From Planococcus citri (taxonomy: Eukaryota; Arthropoda; Insecta; Hemiptera; Pseudococcidae): a stretch of DNA of 64,000 nucleotides. The notes below the pieces were generated by a model that did not search any database, was not told the DNA's origin, and was given only the letters and a program-made list of their open reading frames with translations. The first letter of the stretch is position 1. Every line of letters begins with the position of its first letter. The position numbers were made by a program, and so were the translations under genes. Positions 39,701 through 49,023 of this stretch are shown piece by piece. The stretch covers positions 34,245,230-34,309,229 of the forward strand of contig NC_088677.1 of the NCBI RefSeq assembly GCF_950023065.1, written 5' to 3'.

Positions 39701-39902
39701 ACTATAGTTTACCTATTAATTTGAGCCCTTTTTTGCCATTTTGTTCACACAGGAAAATGTAGTCCAGCACGGAAGCAGTAAAAAATGCCTCGCCATATCC
39801 GAAGATAAGAAAAAATTAACGATGGAACCTTGCAACGCTAACCTACCCAGACAACGCTGGAAATTTGAAACTTATAACGCGACCGCATTCGATCTTCTAT
39901 AA
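6712..39902 (+). CDS. pgant9: Polypeptide N-acetylgalactosaminyltransferase, pgant9-like (5'-partial)
   Basis: A Golgi type II enzyme that adds GalNAc from UDP-GalNAc to Ser/Thr and so starts mucin-type O-glycans. Exons: 6712-6881, 12963-13127, 16778-16926 or 24189-24334, 25547-25729, 26039-26224, 26312-26440, 28168-28278 or 28484-28588, 38168-38296, 39753-39902. Together they encode about 456 in-frame residues to a TAA stop. Visible marks of family GT27 are FHNEAWS, the metal-binding D-x-H in LDSHCEC, the Gal/GalNAc-T motif [11 protein letters not shown] and the His-bearing [10 protein letters not shown]. These are followed by a ricin-type lectin domain with three repeats (CLD...GNQYW, CIDY...GNQMW, CLAI...RQRW). 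The cytoplasmic tail, membrane anchor and stem were not found, so the 5' exons lie before the window or are too short to see. Introns total about 32 kb. The pgant9 name rests on the alternative lectin exon and is an inference; the family call is near certain. Confidence 0.93.
7320..7409. repeat. Tandem duplication, unit about 42-48 bases
   Basis: Two adjacent copies begin 'aactacaaaataaaaatgct' at 7320 and 7362 and end 'ctacgacaaat'. The second carries an extra 'ctcat'-type insertion. This is a simple local duplication within an intron. Confidence 0.8.
7471..8494 (-). CDS. Stand-alone retropepsin-like aspartic protease, two exons
   Basis: Antisense inside an intron of the GalNAc-transferase gene. 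A short first exon (8494-8477, MTMESK) ends at a good donor, AAAG|GTATGA. The second exon starts after TTTTCTCTTTTCAG at 8235 and runs to TAA at 7471, giving about 260 aa. An in-frame stop at 8521-8519 lies just upstream of the first ATG. Seen: an LVDSG active-site triplet (D48), an LLAAGKTH stretch, and a hydrophobic [16 protein letters not shown] segment like the second half of retroviral-type proteases of Ty3/gypsy or Pao elements. Residue 51 is Cys (DSGC) where DTGA/DSGA is usual. No gag, reverse transcriptase or integrase lies beside it. A second strong donor (CAGATG|GTAAGA, 7557) suggests the transcript may splice on and the last ~28 codons may be intronic. It may be a relic or a domesticated gene. 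Confidence 0.6.
8495..12962 (+). other. Intronic DNA of the GalNAc-transferase gene
   Basis: No exon is recognisable between the retropepsin start and the next GalNAc-transferase exon, apart from the foldback-family copy at about 11937-12740. Poly-T runs (10489-10507) and TACCTA-type simple tracts are present. Open frames here have no domain signal. Confidence 0.5.
11937..12740. mobile_element. Foldback/MITE family copy 1
   Basis: An inverted-repeat element. The left part 'tttttagctgctcaacttc...caaaattgactgtttttggt' leads into 'ttctggagcctccagcacga'. The right part, near 12540-12740, runs through the same phrases in the opposite sense ('gcgctggaggctccagaatg ... ctgatcaagtacgtac'). It shares modules with the copies at 18278-19246 and 30121-31472 but lacks the GGGAACCTCTTGAG end. 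No coding capacity is evident. Confidence 0.75.
13128..16777 (+). other. Intronic DNA of the GalNAc-transferase gene
   Basis: Sequence between the LDSHCEC exon and alternative catalytic exon A. I see only low-complexity T runs and isolated short open frames without a recognisable domain. No third copy of the alternative exon was found here. Confidence 0.5.
16778..16926 (+). other. pgant9: Alternative catalytic exon A of the GalNAc-transferase
   Basis: 149 bases, acceptor ...aaacag and donor gtaacg. It encodes [20 protein letters not shown] through to GGFDWNLQ. It joins the single G left by 13127 (making GGA) and ends in phase 0 before the FNWHS exon at 25547. It is a paralogue of 24189-24334: the first 14 residues are identical, then VVCP versus VVTP, and the stretch before GGFDW is wholly different ([13 protein letters not shown]). 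This segment follows the D-x-H motif and lies near the active site in known GT27 structures. Confidence 0.9.
18278..19246. mobile_element. Foldback/MITE family copy 2
   Basis: About 0.97 kb with inverted ends. The left end reads 'ttccgatttgaacgggacca' and the right end reads the reverse complement, continuing 'ggagtgtgacacctcaagag' and 'gttcccttg'. Inside, the CTGGAGCCTCCAG module, a 'cacgccttctggagcaaatt' module and a 'ggataaactcgttaaac' module occur in both senses. The outermost GGGAACCTCTTGAG end is missing on the left, so this copy is truncated there. Confidence 0.8.
22570..23170. repeat. Degenerate GACAGACA/GTCAGTGACCTT minisatellite
   Basis: About 0.6 kb of tandem, imperfect units of roughly 35-50 bases. 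Each combines an 'agacagacagacag' run, 'aaccatgagag' or 'ccttggaaagcca', and 'gtcaatgacctt'. The pure (GACA)n runs at about 22842-22862 and 22992-23014 are the youngest-looking part. Units are not separated by unrelated spacers. It lies in the intron between the two alternative catalytic exons. Confidence 0.85.
23169..23351. mobile_element. Short MITE-like inverted repeat
   Basis: Ends read 'gtgatctgggtgatcagacc' and, in reverse complement, 'ggtccggatgatcatttctg' plus 'atcac', giving an imperfect hairpin of about 180 bases rich in GATCAGATC. A similar GATCAGATC hairpin lies at 38412-38537. Family identity is unknown. Confidence 0.45.
24189..24334 (+). other. pgant9: Alternative catalytic exon B of the GalNAc-transferase
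   Basis: 146 bases, acceptor ...gttcag and donor gtaaga. It encodes [20 protein letters not shown] through to GGFDWSLT, with [12 protein letters not shown] where exon A has [13 protein letters not shown]. It uses the same entry phase (G|GT) and exit phase (0) as exon A. Both lengths are 2 modulo 3, so using both exons or neither would break the frame. Exactly one must be chosen. Confidence 0.9.
28168..28278 (+). other. pgant9: Alternative lectin alpha-repeat exon A (basic loop)
   Basis: 111 bases, phase 0 at both ends, acceptor ...ttaacag and a rather weak donor gtttgt. It encodes the first lectin repeat: [15 protein letters not shown], then a basic loop TRKADTHKA, then PCHKMGGNQ. It joins YWLLS at 38168 to complete the QxW motif. 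The frame also stays open into the following intron as far as 28467. Confidence 0.88.
28484..28588 (+). other. pgant9: Alternative lectin alpha-repeat exon B (acidic loop)
   Basis: 105 bases, phase 0 at both ends, acceptor ...attttag and donor gtaata. It encodes [13 protein letters not shown], then ASPDDIHRT, then PCHKQGGNQ. It is homologous to the exon 205 bases upstream, with the basic loop replaced by a loop carrying DD. Drosophila pgant9 is known to switch between two such lectin exons whose loops differ in charge and alter substrate choice. The match here is seen; the functional carry-over is inferred. Confidence 0.88.
29800..30072. repeat. Degenerate AACTGAAA purine-rich tract (left)
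   Basis: Irregular repeats of AACTGAAA/AAACTGAAAA-like phrases. The same composition recurs inside the palindrome (about 32380-32500 and its mirror 32793-32913) and just beyond it (35260-35570 and about 35700-35745). The palindrome therefore lies within or grew from such a tract. Confidence 0.6.
30121..31472. mobile_element. Foldback/MITE family copy 3 (left arm of palindrome)
   Basis: About 1.35 kb with long inverted ends, roughly 0.5-0.6 kb each, starting AAGGGAACCTCTTGAGGTGA and ending CTCAAGAGGTTCCCTT. Internal modules (CTGGAGCCTCCAG, the GTTTAACGAGTTTATCCACA phrase, AGAGTGACACCTCAA) occur several times in both senses, so the element is itself a nested hairpin. Open frames of 98 and 118 codons across it are products of the repeat modules and not convincing genes. 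No target-site duplication could be settled. Confidence 0.85.
33821..35172. mobile_element. Foldback/MITE family copy 4 (right arm of palindrome)
   Basis: Mirror image of 30121-31472 across the palindrome centre at 32646/32647. It is identical wherever compared and so is the same insertion duplicated with the arm, not an independent transposition. Confidence 0.9.
35221..35260 (+). repeat. 40-base copy of the palindrome centre at its right edge
   Basis: The 40 bases directly outside the right arm are an exact reverse complement of 32628-32667, the sequence at the palindrome centre: GTTTTCA, nine T, ATGATTTCAT, ten A, GAAA. The unit is itself a near-perfect hairpin. No such copy is seen outside the left arm. 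Confidence 0.85.
38412..38537. mobile_element. Short MITE-like hairpin
   Basis: About 126 bases with inverted ends GAAAATGATTGGATCT (38412-38427) and AGATCCAATCATTTTTT (38521-38537), rich in GATC words. It lies just after the lectin beta-repeat exon. No target duplication or coding sequence is evident. Confidence 0.5.
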
Positions 39903-40250
39903 TCGGTGGATATTTCGATATTTTCGTCATTATACCTTCGTATATATAAAATGACTGCACGAGCATGAGAAGAGATATGCCACTACGCGGTTTTAATTTT
40001 CGCAAGAGACTGATTTTGGCTACACATGTATTCCATGTTTTCGGCCGAGCCGAACTTTTCATTTTTATTTTTTTTTCTCATCTAGCAAAATATTCCTCAT
40101 GTTAGCCTATTCAATTTTCATCTTACTATCTACTTTTCCCCTCTTTGATATGAATTTATATGTTTTTTTTTTTTTTTGTTAGCATGTTTGTAAATTAATC
40201 GTTTTGAAAATGAAATTGCCATACGAATTACGATAAACGCGTCGTTTCGT

Positions 40251-40256
40251 AATAAA
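40251..40256 (+). terminator. Candidate poly(A) signal of the GalNAc-transferase
   Basis: AATAAA about 350 bases after the TAA at 39900-39902. It is the first canonical hexamer noticed on this strand downstream of the stop. The cleavage site is not defined. Confidence 0.4.
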
Positions 40257-40261
40257 GAAAT

Positions 40262-43200
40262 ATTTATTTTTATGTAAGTCAGAAACGTGTTCTGAACATG
40301 TTCCTCGGTTATATACTAATTTAATTGGTACATTTTGCGCGTCCCTTTTTATAATAATTTATTTATTATTCTACGTGTATGTCTGCGTATTTGTATGTGT
40401 ATTTTTGTTTTTTTTTCTACTTTGTGTCCATTTTGATTTTTATATAATTATTATTAACGGTTTTTAGAACCGCGTCAAATTAACGAGAGCATTTATACGA
40501 GTATGTAAATTTATATATTTGAGCCGAGGATGCGGTTTTTTCATATCTATAAGACGTGTAGTATTGTACGATATGTTTGTTTTATAGATTTCAATACGGC
40601 GAAATCGATTTGCTTGATGCCCTGGATATCGACTTATTGAAATTGCAATTTCGTCTCGAAAATACAGTTCGTCTAAATTACCAAAATGTAACGGCGAGAA
40701 AATTCCTGTAAATTTATTCCTCGAAAGATTTGAAGTGTTCAAAAATCGATGAAGCTGCGAAGTCCAAAATTTAAAAATTGAATATTGGCGATCTTCAAGC
40801 ATCGATGGGACTGAAATTGTGTATTAAAAATAACGAAATTTTAAGATTAATTTCGAGGAATAAATTAAAAAAGCGTATTTTTTACTGCTACGTTTCGGTT
40901 TGGTCGTTGATCGATATTTTCAATTAAAAAAAATCAAATGATCCGCGTGATCTATTGTATAGATCGACAGGACATCGATAACTTAAAAATATTCGGAAAT
41001 TTTATAAAAGGGCAAAAAACCGGTCGCTGAGCGTTTTCGTAATTGAAATCGGAGTATTTTTAGTTACCAAGTGAAAAATGTAAATTTTGATATTTTTCAC
41101 GTTGCTGTATCTTATTTATACATTATAAAATTAGATAATTTAGGACTAAATATTTACATTCTGTAATTAAAAAGTCTTGCCGTTAAGTTGATTATAAAAA
41201 TTTTCCGTTTTTAAGCGACCAATACTAGTCTACTATTTTTTTATAATTTTTTTTTCTTTTTTTTTTTACCAAAAATTTCAATCTGAATTTGAATTTTTTT
41301 ATTAGTGAATTATGTACCTATTCTTTTTTTTTTCTAATTATTTGTACGGATAATTTCGCGTATGCTCAACGATAAGATAAATTTGTTCGTGTCGTTGAAA
41401 TTTTTGTTATTATTATAAATTTACGTTGCTTATTTCTTCTTTCCTTATATTTTGATTACGGTATTTTACTATATACTTTTGTTATTTTAGTAATTTTTGG
41501 CTGTTATATTCGTGTTAAATTTAAGTTTATTACTTAAGCTTACGATCGCTGTGACTTTATCGTATGATAAGTTATTGTTGACATTCCATTGAGAAACTTC
41601 ACTCCTCTCAAAGTTTCTACCTATTAGTTTCATTGTTCGATGTGTATAGCCTTTTTATTTTTATTATTTTTCTCCCCCTTTCCCCAATTTTGTTATATAG
41701 AACAAAACAAATGTGTAACGTGGTTGAAAGGTATAAAAGCGAGTTTCTTGAACGTATTTCTTCGTAAAAAAGCTAAAACACCAGTGCCATAATATGAAGA
41801 AATATTACAGAAACTTTGCGTTTTTATAGCTATAAACCATTAATAATATTACATTACTCGAAGCTCTCTGTGCGGAAAATATAGTACGAGATTAATATTT
41901 TAATTAAAAATAAATTACATATCAATATGTAAAACCCTTCGTATGACGTCATTGAGAGTAATTAGTGAATTTGAAGCCTATGAGAAGGGAAGGCTTGCTC
42001 AAAGTTACTACTTTAGGATTATATATACCTACTTATTGAGTTTTTTTTTCTCTCTCATTTAAACAGAACACAGATCTTCTATTTAAATGTGCTTGATCAT
42101 ATTGTACCTAAAGATTTTTACAAAAGTGTAATTTTTTATCGACTATTTTAATACATACGTATTCGTAAGAGTTTGTAAATAATTGTATACATATTTTTAC
42201 GTATCTGCAGACTGGTATTAGCGAACAAATTGTTTCTTTTAATATGCAATTTTTCGTTCAGAGTACGAATATGTTTCATCTTCGAATTAGCTAATTGCAC
42301 ATCCGTTCGAACATTTATAAAACAATTTATTTATTTCGTTCTATTTTTAAAATACTTGAGAAATAAAATGATCGATTAATCGTTATTTTTCTATTGATTT
42401 TATGATGCATTGTTTTCAGTAAAATACTGTACATCTAGACGCTGTTGCAATGATTCTTTTTTCTTCGCATTTTACAGAACAGTTCATTGGAATCATTTCA
42501 AGCAGATATCAAACTGGTTCGTGAACGATCGATTTATTTTCTCAAAACAAAATGGGTAAAATTGTGTGTGTGAGAGGGGGGGGGGATTATGATACATTCA
42601 TTTTGGATTAGAATTCGTGAAGAGAAATCTCGAATTTGATCCATTGGAATCGATGCTAATTTCTTAAAAATCACATTCGTTAAAAAAACTCCGAGTTTGG
42701 AATAATTTTTGCGCTTTTAGAGTAGGCAACTTCTTCAACACTTTCAATGTTTTCGCTTTTCCCTCCTAAAAATTAAAATTGTGTGGAAAATTACCATTTA
42801 CCTCCTTCCACTTCCCCAAAAAAATCATGTTTATTTTATCCAATTCTTTTTCTGATTCAATTCAAAATGCGTCAAATTTCAAGGGCCATTTTTTTTAATC
42901 TTACCAGATTTTCTACATTTTAATTCACTCTGTAAACCACAAGATGAAAATCTGAACTTTGGTTTGTATACCAAAGTCCACCTCCCAAATCGATACGATC
43001 TGGAGCCTTTAGCAGAAATTGGTTTTTCTCCATCACACTGGAATCTCTCCAGAAAAATCAACTTCGGTAGGTAGTTGAAAATTTGGTTCTGTGGTGTTGG
43101 GTAATATGAACTTTCAGTGTGCCAAAATTCAGCTTAATCGGAGGTGACGAGTTGACAAGGTTTTCTTGTTAGTTTAGTGTGAAATCACGATATGAATATG

Positions 43201-44071
43201 AATGAAATAAAAAATCATAAAGAACCAAAACATTTCTTTAATAAAACAAGATGAAATGAAACACGATACAATTCAGTACCTAGATGAAATACCCTTTCTT
43301 AGAATCAATCAATCATTGCATCCAAATATTAGTGGTATTAGCAGCAGTATTTTGAAAAAATTTTTTGAAGATGTAATGAATTTTTGAAATTAATAGAAGA
43401 ATTGAAAAAAGATCAAAGATAATCAAAACAACGTCGAAAAATGTTTGACATATGAAATGAAGTTACTATTTTGTGATCTAAAACATTGAAATGCAATTTT
43501 TTCATTACTTATTGAAATAAGTATGTGCTCATAAAATAATACGTTAATGATTAAAAAACGATAAATAATACGTAAAAACATCGTAATAGATAAAAATAGA
43601 TTTATCACATTCAATTGCAATTAGTTTGCGCAAATAAATATAGGTAGGACATTCGCACAAAATACAACTTATTATCAATTATTTCAACAACCATTTCCTG
43701 GAATGAAAACGGATGGAATGTACCTTACATGCATACCGACTGGGGAGAGTCAATTTTACAGGTATATTAAAAATGAACTTATTTTAAAAAAAACACTTGA
43801 GTAATTCATTTCGGAAATGAAAAAAACTAAAATAAAAAAAATGGTTCATAAAACCTAACACAAGGTACAGTTTGAAAAATAATCAGATGATTGAAATGAA
43901 AAGTCGATGTAACAATAACCCCACCCTTGTAATCATAATTGTCCTAAATCACGCTTCACATATAAGTTCTTTTTTGTCGTCTTCTTCGTTTTCATCTACA
44001 GCTTCAACTTCAGCTTCATTTTCATCTCCATCTTCCAATGATACAACTGTGTACTCGCAATCGGAGAGTAG
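40262..44071. other. Intergenic, no gene seen
   Basis: AT-rich DNA between two convergent genes. Around 42880-43175 is a decayed fragment related to the foldback family ('tctggagcctttagcagaaa', 'gacaaggttttcttgttag'). It also contains the 3' untranslated regions of the flanking genes, whose ends are not defined. Confidence 0.5.
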
Positions 44072-46714
44072 TCAGCTTTTATTAGTGAATATTCTACTAT
44101 TCACGAGCCACGATGCATCTCCAAGATTTTGTAACCTTCTCACTTTAATTTTACCCCATTGAAGCCAAATGATACCAATTATCGTACATACGATGACTTC
44201 GACGTAATATCCGTCTATAAACGTGTGGCAGATTTCTTTCGGATCGCAGGGCTGAAAAAAACATCGAATACATATGTATTAAACATATTTGTGAATAAGT
44301 ATAAGAGCAATTTTTATATTAAAATTTACCGTTTCGGATCCTGTGCAACTATTGTGGCATTTTTTAAAAGTTAATAAATCAACGAGCCATAATACTACGG
44401 TAGAAGGCCATGTTCCACCTAAATTACTCAAAGTGTTCAATAAAGTCATGTAAGTACCACCGGATCTCGGATCGCTGACTTTGGCGAAAAATGCCATCGC
44501 AGCTACAAACATACTATACACAGCCATCTACGAATTGCAATAGAAAATATTATTATTTTAGAACATTTTAACACATCTATGAATAATTTTAATCACAGTG
44601 TAGATAGGTTACCTGCTGCACTCCGTAAGTGATTAACAACCATAAATAGTAACTAGTAGGTAATTCGTTGTTGACGAAGAAATTAGGAGTTATGTACACG
44701 AGTCCAGCGAGCATTAATCCTATGAGTAACCTGTGGTCAAGTAATACAAATACACGAATTTATAAAATAATTCACACGAAAGTGGCCAAAAAAAAATATA
44801 CAAAATATCAAACCTGTAAGGAACCACAGCGATGAAAACATCGAGAGGACGAGGTCCGACGATATATCGACTAATCACAAAAGGTAAAATAATTTGAAAC
44901 GGCATCAACGGTACGCTCATAATAGCAAGTTTATCTTTAGGAACTCCAACCTCTACTAATTTCAAAGAACTCACCGCATCACAAGCGGCAAATCCAATCT
45001 AAGCAGAAAAAAACCACACAGTTATAGGTACATCCAATCGAATATCATCTTTAGAAAAGTGAAAATACAAAATGTACTTTGCAAGTAAGCAGTATCATTG
45101 CCATTTGTTGAACTGGATGTAATTTCATGATTTCCCACAGCAATTGATAACTTTGCTTCACATTCATGTCGATTTCTTTCTCATTTTCAACGATACTCAT
45201 ACTATTGTCTTTTTTAAATATGGCCACCAATGTGGTCGAAATGACGTAGGTGATCGACCAGAAATACATGAAAGCTGAAATTTTTTCATAATGATTAAAA
45301 AGATAATTATATATCGGTTCAAAATCAATTTTGGTGAACAAAACGTTGATATTTACTCGAAAATTTTATAAGTCCGGTGTCCGAAGGAGTAGAACGGAGC
45401 CAGGTATTGCAAAAGTCAGCCGAATCCAGAGCAATAAATACGACGTATCCGAAAAATACTCCAACTGTTTGACCAACACTGTTGCATGTTGAAGCATGTC
45501 CAACATTTTTTCTACGAAGCACACAAAAATCTTCAAATTAGTTTATCTTAATTCAGTACTAGGCTTTTTTCTTCGAAAAATGCAAATATTGATGAGTAAT
45601 ACCAGGAAACGTGATTCTTTAATTGCTTTCATCGAAATTTGCAAATAAAATTGATTCGAAAAATCATTTTATAAAAATAATTCCATAGTTCAAACTGCAA
45701 ACAAGTTATCAATTTGGAATTTCCCTTTGATGAATTCGACAACAAATTTGTAAAAAGAAATAGCGAATTGTGATATTAAAGAAATTTCAAATGGAAAATT
45801 CGAATAAATTATTTTACAACTTAGTATTTCTAATATCTGAACCGGTTTTCAAAACCAGCATCTCGTTTCAACAGCATCACTACAAATCGATTGAACGTAA
45901 ACAGTATACACAGAAATGTAACCAAGAAATTGTTGATTCATATTCTCTGAAGATGAGAGTCTAAGGTCTAAGCTAAATTAAAAACCTTGATAATCACCTG
46001 TGTAACATAGTCAAAGCCCATCCATCGACAGCAATATCTTGAGTAGCAGCCAAAAAATTACAAGCAAAAAACATCATAGTCAAGAACGTTATTCTAGGAG
46101 GTACTTTACCCTCTTCATCACCAAGCCATGAATCCACATTCATAGATATAAAAAACATGAATGCACCTGTAAAAACACCATATAATAGAAATCGAATACT
46201 GCTTTCATTCGGTTTTCCATCAGAAACACCGTGATAGAAAATAACTATAAGCCTTACCTATTAAATACTGAGTAGGAATAAGCCAGGATTTTCGGCGTCC
46301 AAATTTCGCAGAATATACGGCATCGACGATTGGAGCCCATAACAGTTTCATGCTAAACGGCCATGATACTAAACTGAATTCAGCCTGACGAAACATTTTT
46401 AACATCTGTTATAATTCACCAAATAAAGCAACGCTCAATATAGAAACAATTAGATGAATTACCTGATCACTGTAGCTGACTTTTCTCTTTTGTAAAATTA
46501 TAGGAATAGCAGCTGCTAATCCTAAAGGAACGCCTTGAAGTAAATATAAAAAGAATAATAAAGCGATATTCGGCGCATCGTTGATTTCTTCTTCAGGTAC
46601 ATCTTCTGTTTCCGGCGCCTTGTACACGGTTTCGTTACCTTTTTCTGCAGCTTCGGAACGCATTTTCGAACGAGAACGTTTCGTCGGCACAGTTTCAGTG
46701 GAGAATGACTCCAT
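44072..46714 (-). CDS. SLC33A1: Acetyl-coenzyme A transporter 1 (SLC33A1)
   Basis: An ER-membrane carrier that brings acetyl-CoA into the lumen for acetylation of gangliosides and proteins. Exons in order: 46714-46463, 46384-46258, 46166-45998, 45511-45357, 45274-45078, 44998-44814, 44730-44613, 44527-44330, 44251-44072. The joined frame is 526 aa with a TGA stop, close to the family's ~550. Diagnostic stretches are FLYLLQGVPLGL and VSYSDQ near residues 57-84, FGRRKSWLIPTQY, FLAATQDIAVDGWALTM, ASTCNSVGQT, VSDPRSGGTYMTLLNTLSNL and GTWPSTVVLWLVD. A polar, charged N-terminus is followed by about a dozen hydrophobic segments, as in the family. The ATG at 46714 is chosen because the conserved region starts soon after it; the frame is open further upstream. 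A 21-base earlier acceptor for exon 2 (exon start 46405) would add MLKMFRQ. Confidence 0.95.
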
Positions 46715-49023
46715 TATCTTCTTGATTGTTGAACTTTTCAACAATACAAACACGTATAAATCAATCTTATTCAAGCATTTAGTGTTATCAGCAGTGTACA
46801 AGATAAACTTGGATTTCCAAGATTTACATACGAATACGAAGATGATATAATATTTTATAAAAAGTGCCAGCAAGAAACAACATTTCTCGTAATCTCGAAA
46901 AGTGTCTGACACAAATCGTTTTGTTATTATTTTTGTGATTCCGTTCACATGTTACGATGGTATGAAACGTACTACATATCACGTAAAATGTGTCGCAGGT
47001 ACCTAAATGAATTAAAATCCATAGAACACTAACCTCAGGTGATAATATAATATATAAGAATGGAGATTTTTAAATCCCTTATGTAGAACCGGAATGATTC
47101 ACGTTTAAAATAAAATAATTTCAGATTTCTGTTGAAAATTGAATGATATCACTGATACTACAAACCACACGCAACATTCACTGATAAAAATTTCCCGAAC
47201 CCGTACTTACACGTGTGTTTCATTCAGTGGCTATGTTATTAACCGATCGTAAAGACCGTAAAGTTGCAAAAAACACGGTTTTGGATTTTTGAATTTAAAA
47301 CTTGAACTTGAAAGTACTAATTTTGTTCTCTGTAATAAAATTTTTAAATAGAGAAACTGATACATCTACATGAGTTTTGAACGTGGATGAAGAATAATAA
47401 TCTGACTAATCTGATTCGATCATAGATGTCATAAAAATATTTGATAATCCCATTTCAATGAAAATTTGGAAAATAGCCCAGTCAATGAAACATTTTCCCG
47501 GGTTTTTGCGATTTCTAAAGATAAGGTTAATGAACGAAATAATAATTTCAAAATGATTTGTTGGTTTATTTGTAATTAAATTTCACCTGGACTTATCTCA
47601 CGCATAACTGCGTATTAATTATTAAATCTATAGGTATCTCTAAACAAAGCAGATAAAAACGACACAAACGAACGACGCTCACTCAAGTTTTCAATTGTTT
47701 ACAGACACCGATAAATATTAAAAATTCTCTTAGACCGTAGTGTAAATATATTTTTTAAATTTTATGTTCAAAAACTTACCATTTTCAGATCAACGCTGTA
47801 CTGTTAATTTAATGAAATTATGCTTCATTTGTCACATACTTCTCTCGTAGGTATGTAGGCTATTGGTACAAGATGGACAAGTTTATACCATAACCTTGAA
47901 TGCTTCTCAGAAAGAATCAGCAGTGCAGTTATTTTAAAGCATAACGTAAGTAATAAAGAGAGTCGATTTTATTGTACCAACGACAGCTTAATTCATTTGA
48001 TCTGAAACCTAGGTGCAAATAAACAGGTCACTGTCAAATTCCTATAGGATGTTGAGAGGAAGTGGGCTGTACCACTGATGGCATGAGAAAATTATAACTT
48101 TCGGCGATGAAAGGAAATGATAGGGTAATGTATTCCCATTTATTTAAATTCCGTCATCATCACTTGTAGCGATGTAGGTATTTAGGATTAGCGAAACAAT
48201 ATGTAAAATGCAAAACCGAAATGAATCACAAAAATGAATAGGTGTACATTTAATAATAAAACAATAATGTATTTAAAAATATTGCACCTTATAAAATATC
48301 GAATGAATGATGGTTACACTTGGAACATCTATAGGTACAGATGAATTATTTAATAATTTATCTGGTTTACCTTATACAATGTATGCACTTCATGATAAGT
48401 CAGTCTATAATACCAGAGTAATAAGTAAGCGGATGAGAATTGATCGTCAACCGAAATTAATTGTATTGAAACCTTGTTTCCAAAAATATCATAATCCGAA
48501 TCACATTCTGATTCTAAAAAATACAACAATAAAAATACATAATAGGTATAATAATTATGAAATGATAGAAAAAGAAAGAAGAATTCATCTCTACACACCA
48601 ATCACGACGTAAAAAAAAATACTAATATAAAAATTATAAAAACAAAACAACATCTTACTCGTACATACATCTTATCACATTTATTCAAAAAAAAAAAATA
48701 ATAATAATAAAAAAAAGAAAGTTCTATCGAATAATATCGTTGGACAAAGAAAACTAGCCTAGTTGTACAAAATGGTAAACAGTCAGAAGCGTTACCGATA
48801 GTTACAGCATTGTTCGGTCATCATTTAACAAACAATTGAGTGAAATATGAATTGACTGATGGAATACTTCCATTCCAGCGCGAGACGCTAATCTTGGCAA
48901 GATGAGGAAAATTTGTTCAAAAAAAAAAATTAAGTTACACGTTACTAAGCGTATTGACATTAAACGAATTTGATCTTTGTTGAGAACAAGAAACTTATAA
49001 TATAAAATATAACAAGGGTAAAA
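46715..49023. other. Promoter and intergenic region, no gene seen
   Basis: Between the SLC33A1 start and the CenB1A stop. On the minus strand, ATG|GTAAGT near 47780 is a strong donor and could end a 5' non-coding exon of SLC33A1, but no acceptor could be firmly paired with it. The rest shows no domain-bearing frame. It must hold the SLC33A1 promoter and the CenB1A 3' untranslated region. Confidence 0.4.

Noticed and set aside
42880..43175. Possible further full foldback element
   Set aside because: Only weak similarity to the core and a 'gacaaggttttcttgttag' end. Noted as a decayed fragment and not called as a copy.
43872..44162. 96-codon Ser-rich frame on the plus strand
   Set aside because: It is antisense to the last SLC33A1 exon and its 3' untranslated region, with simple tct/tca repeats. 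No domain.
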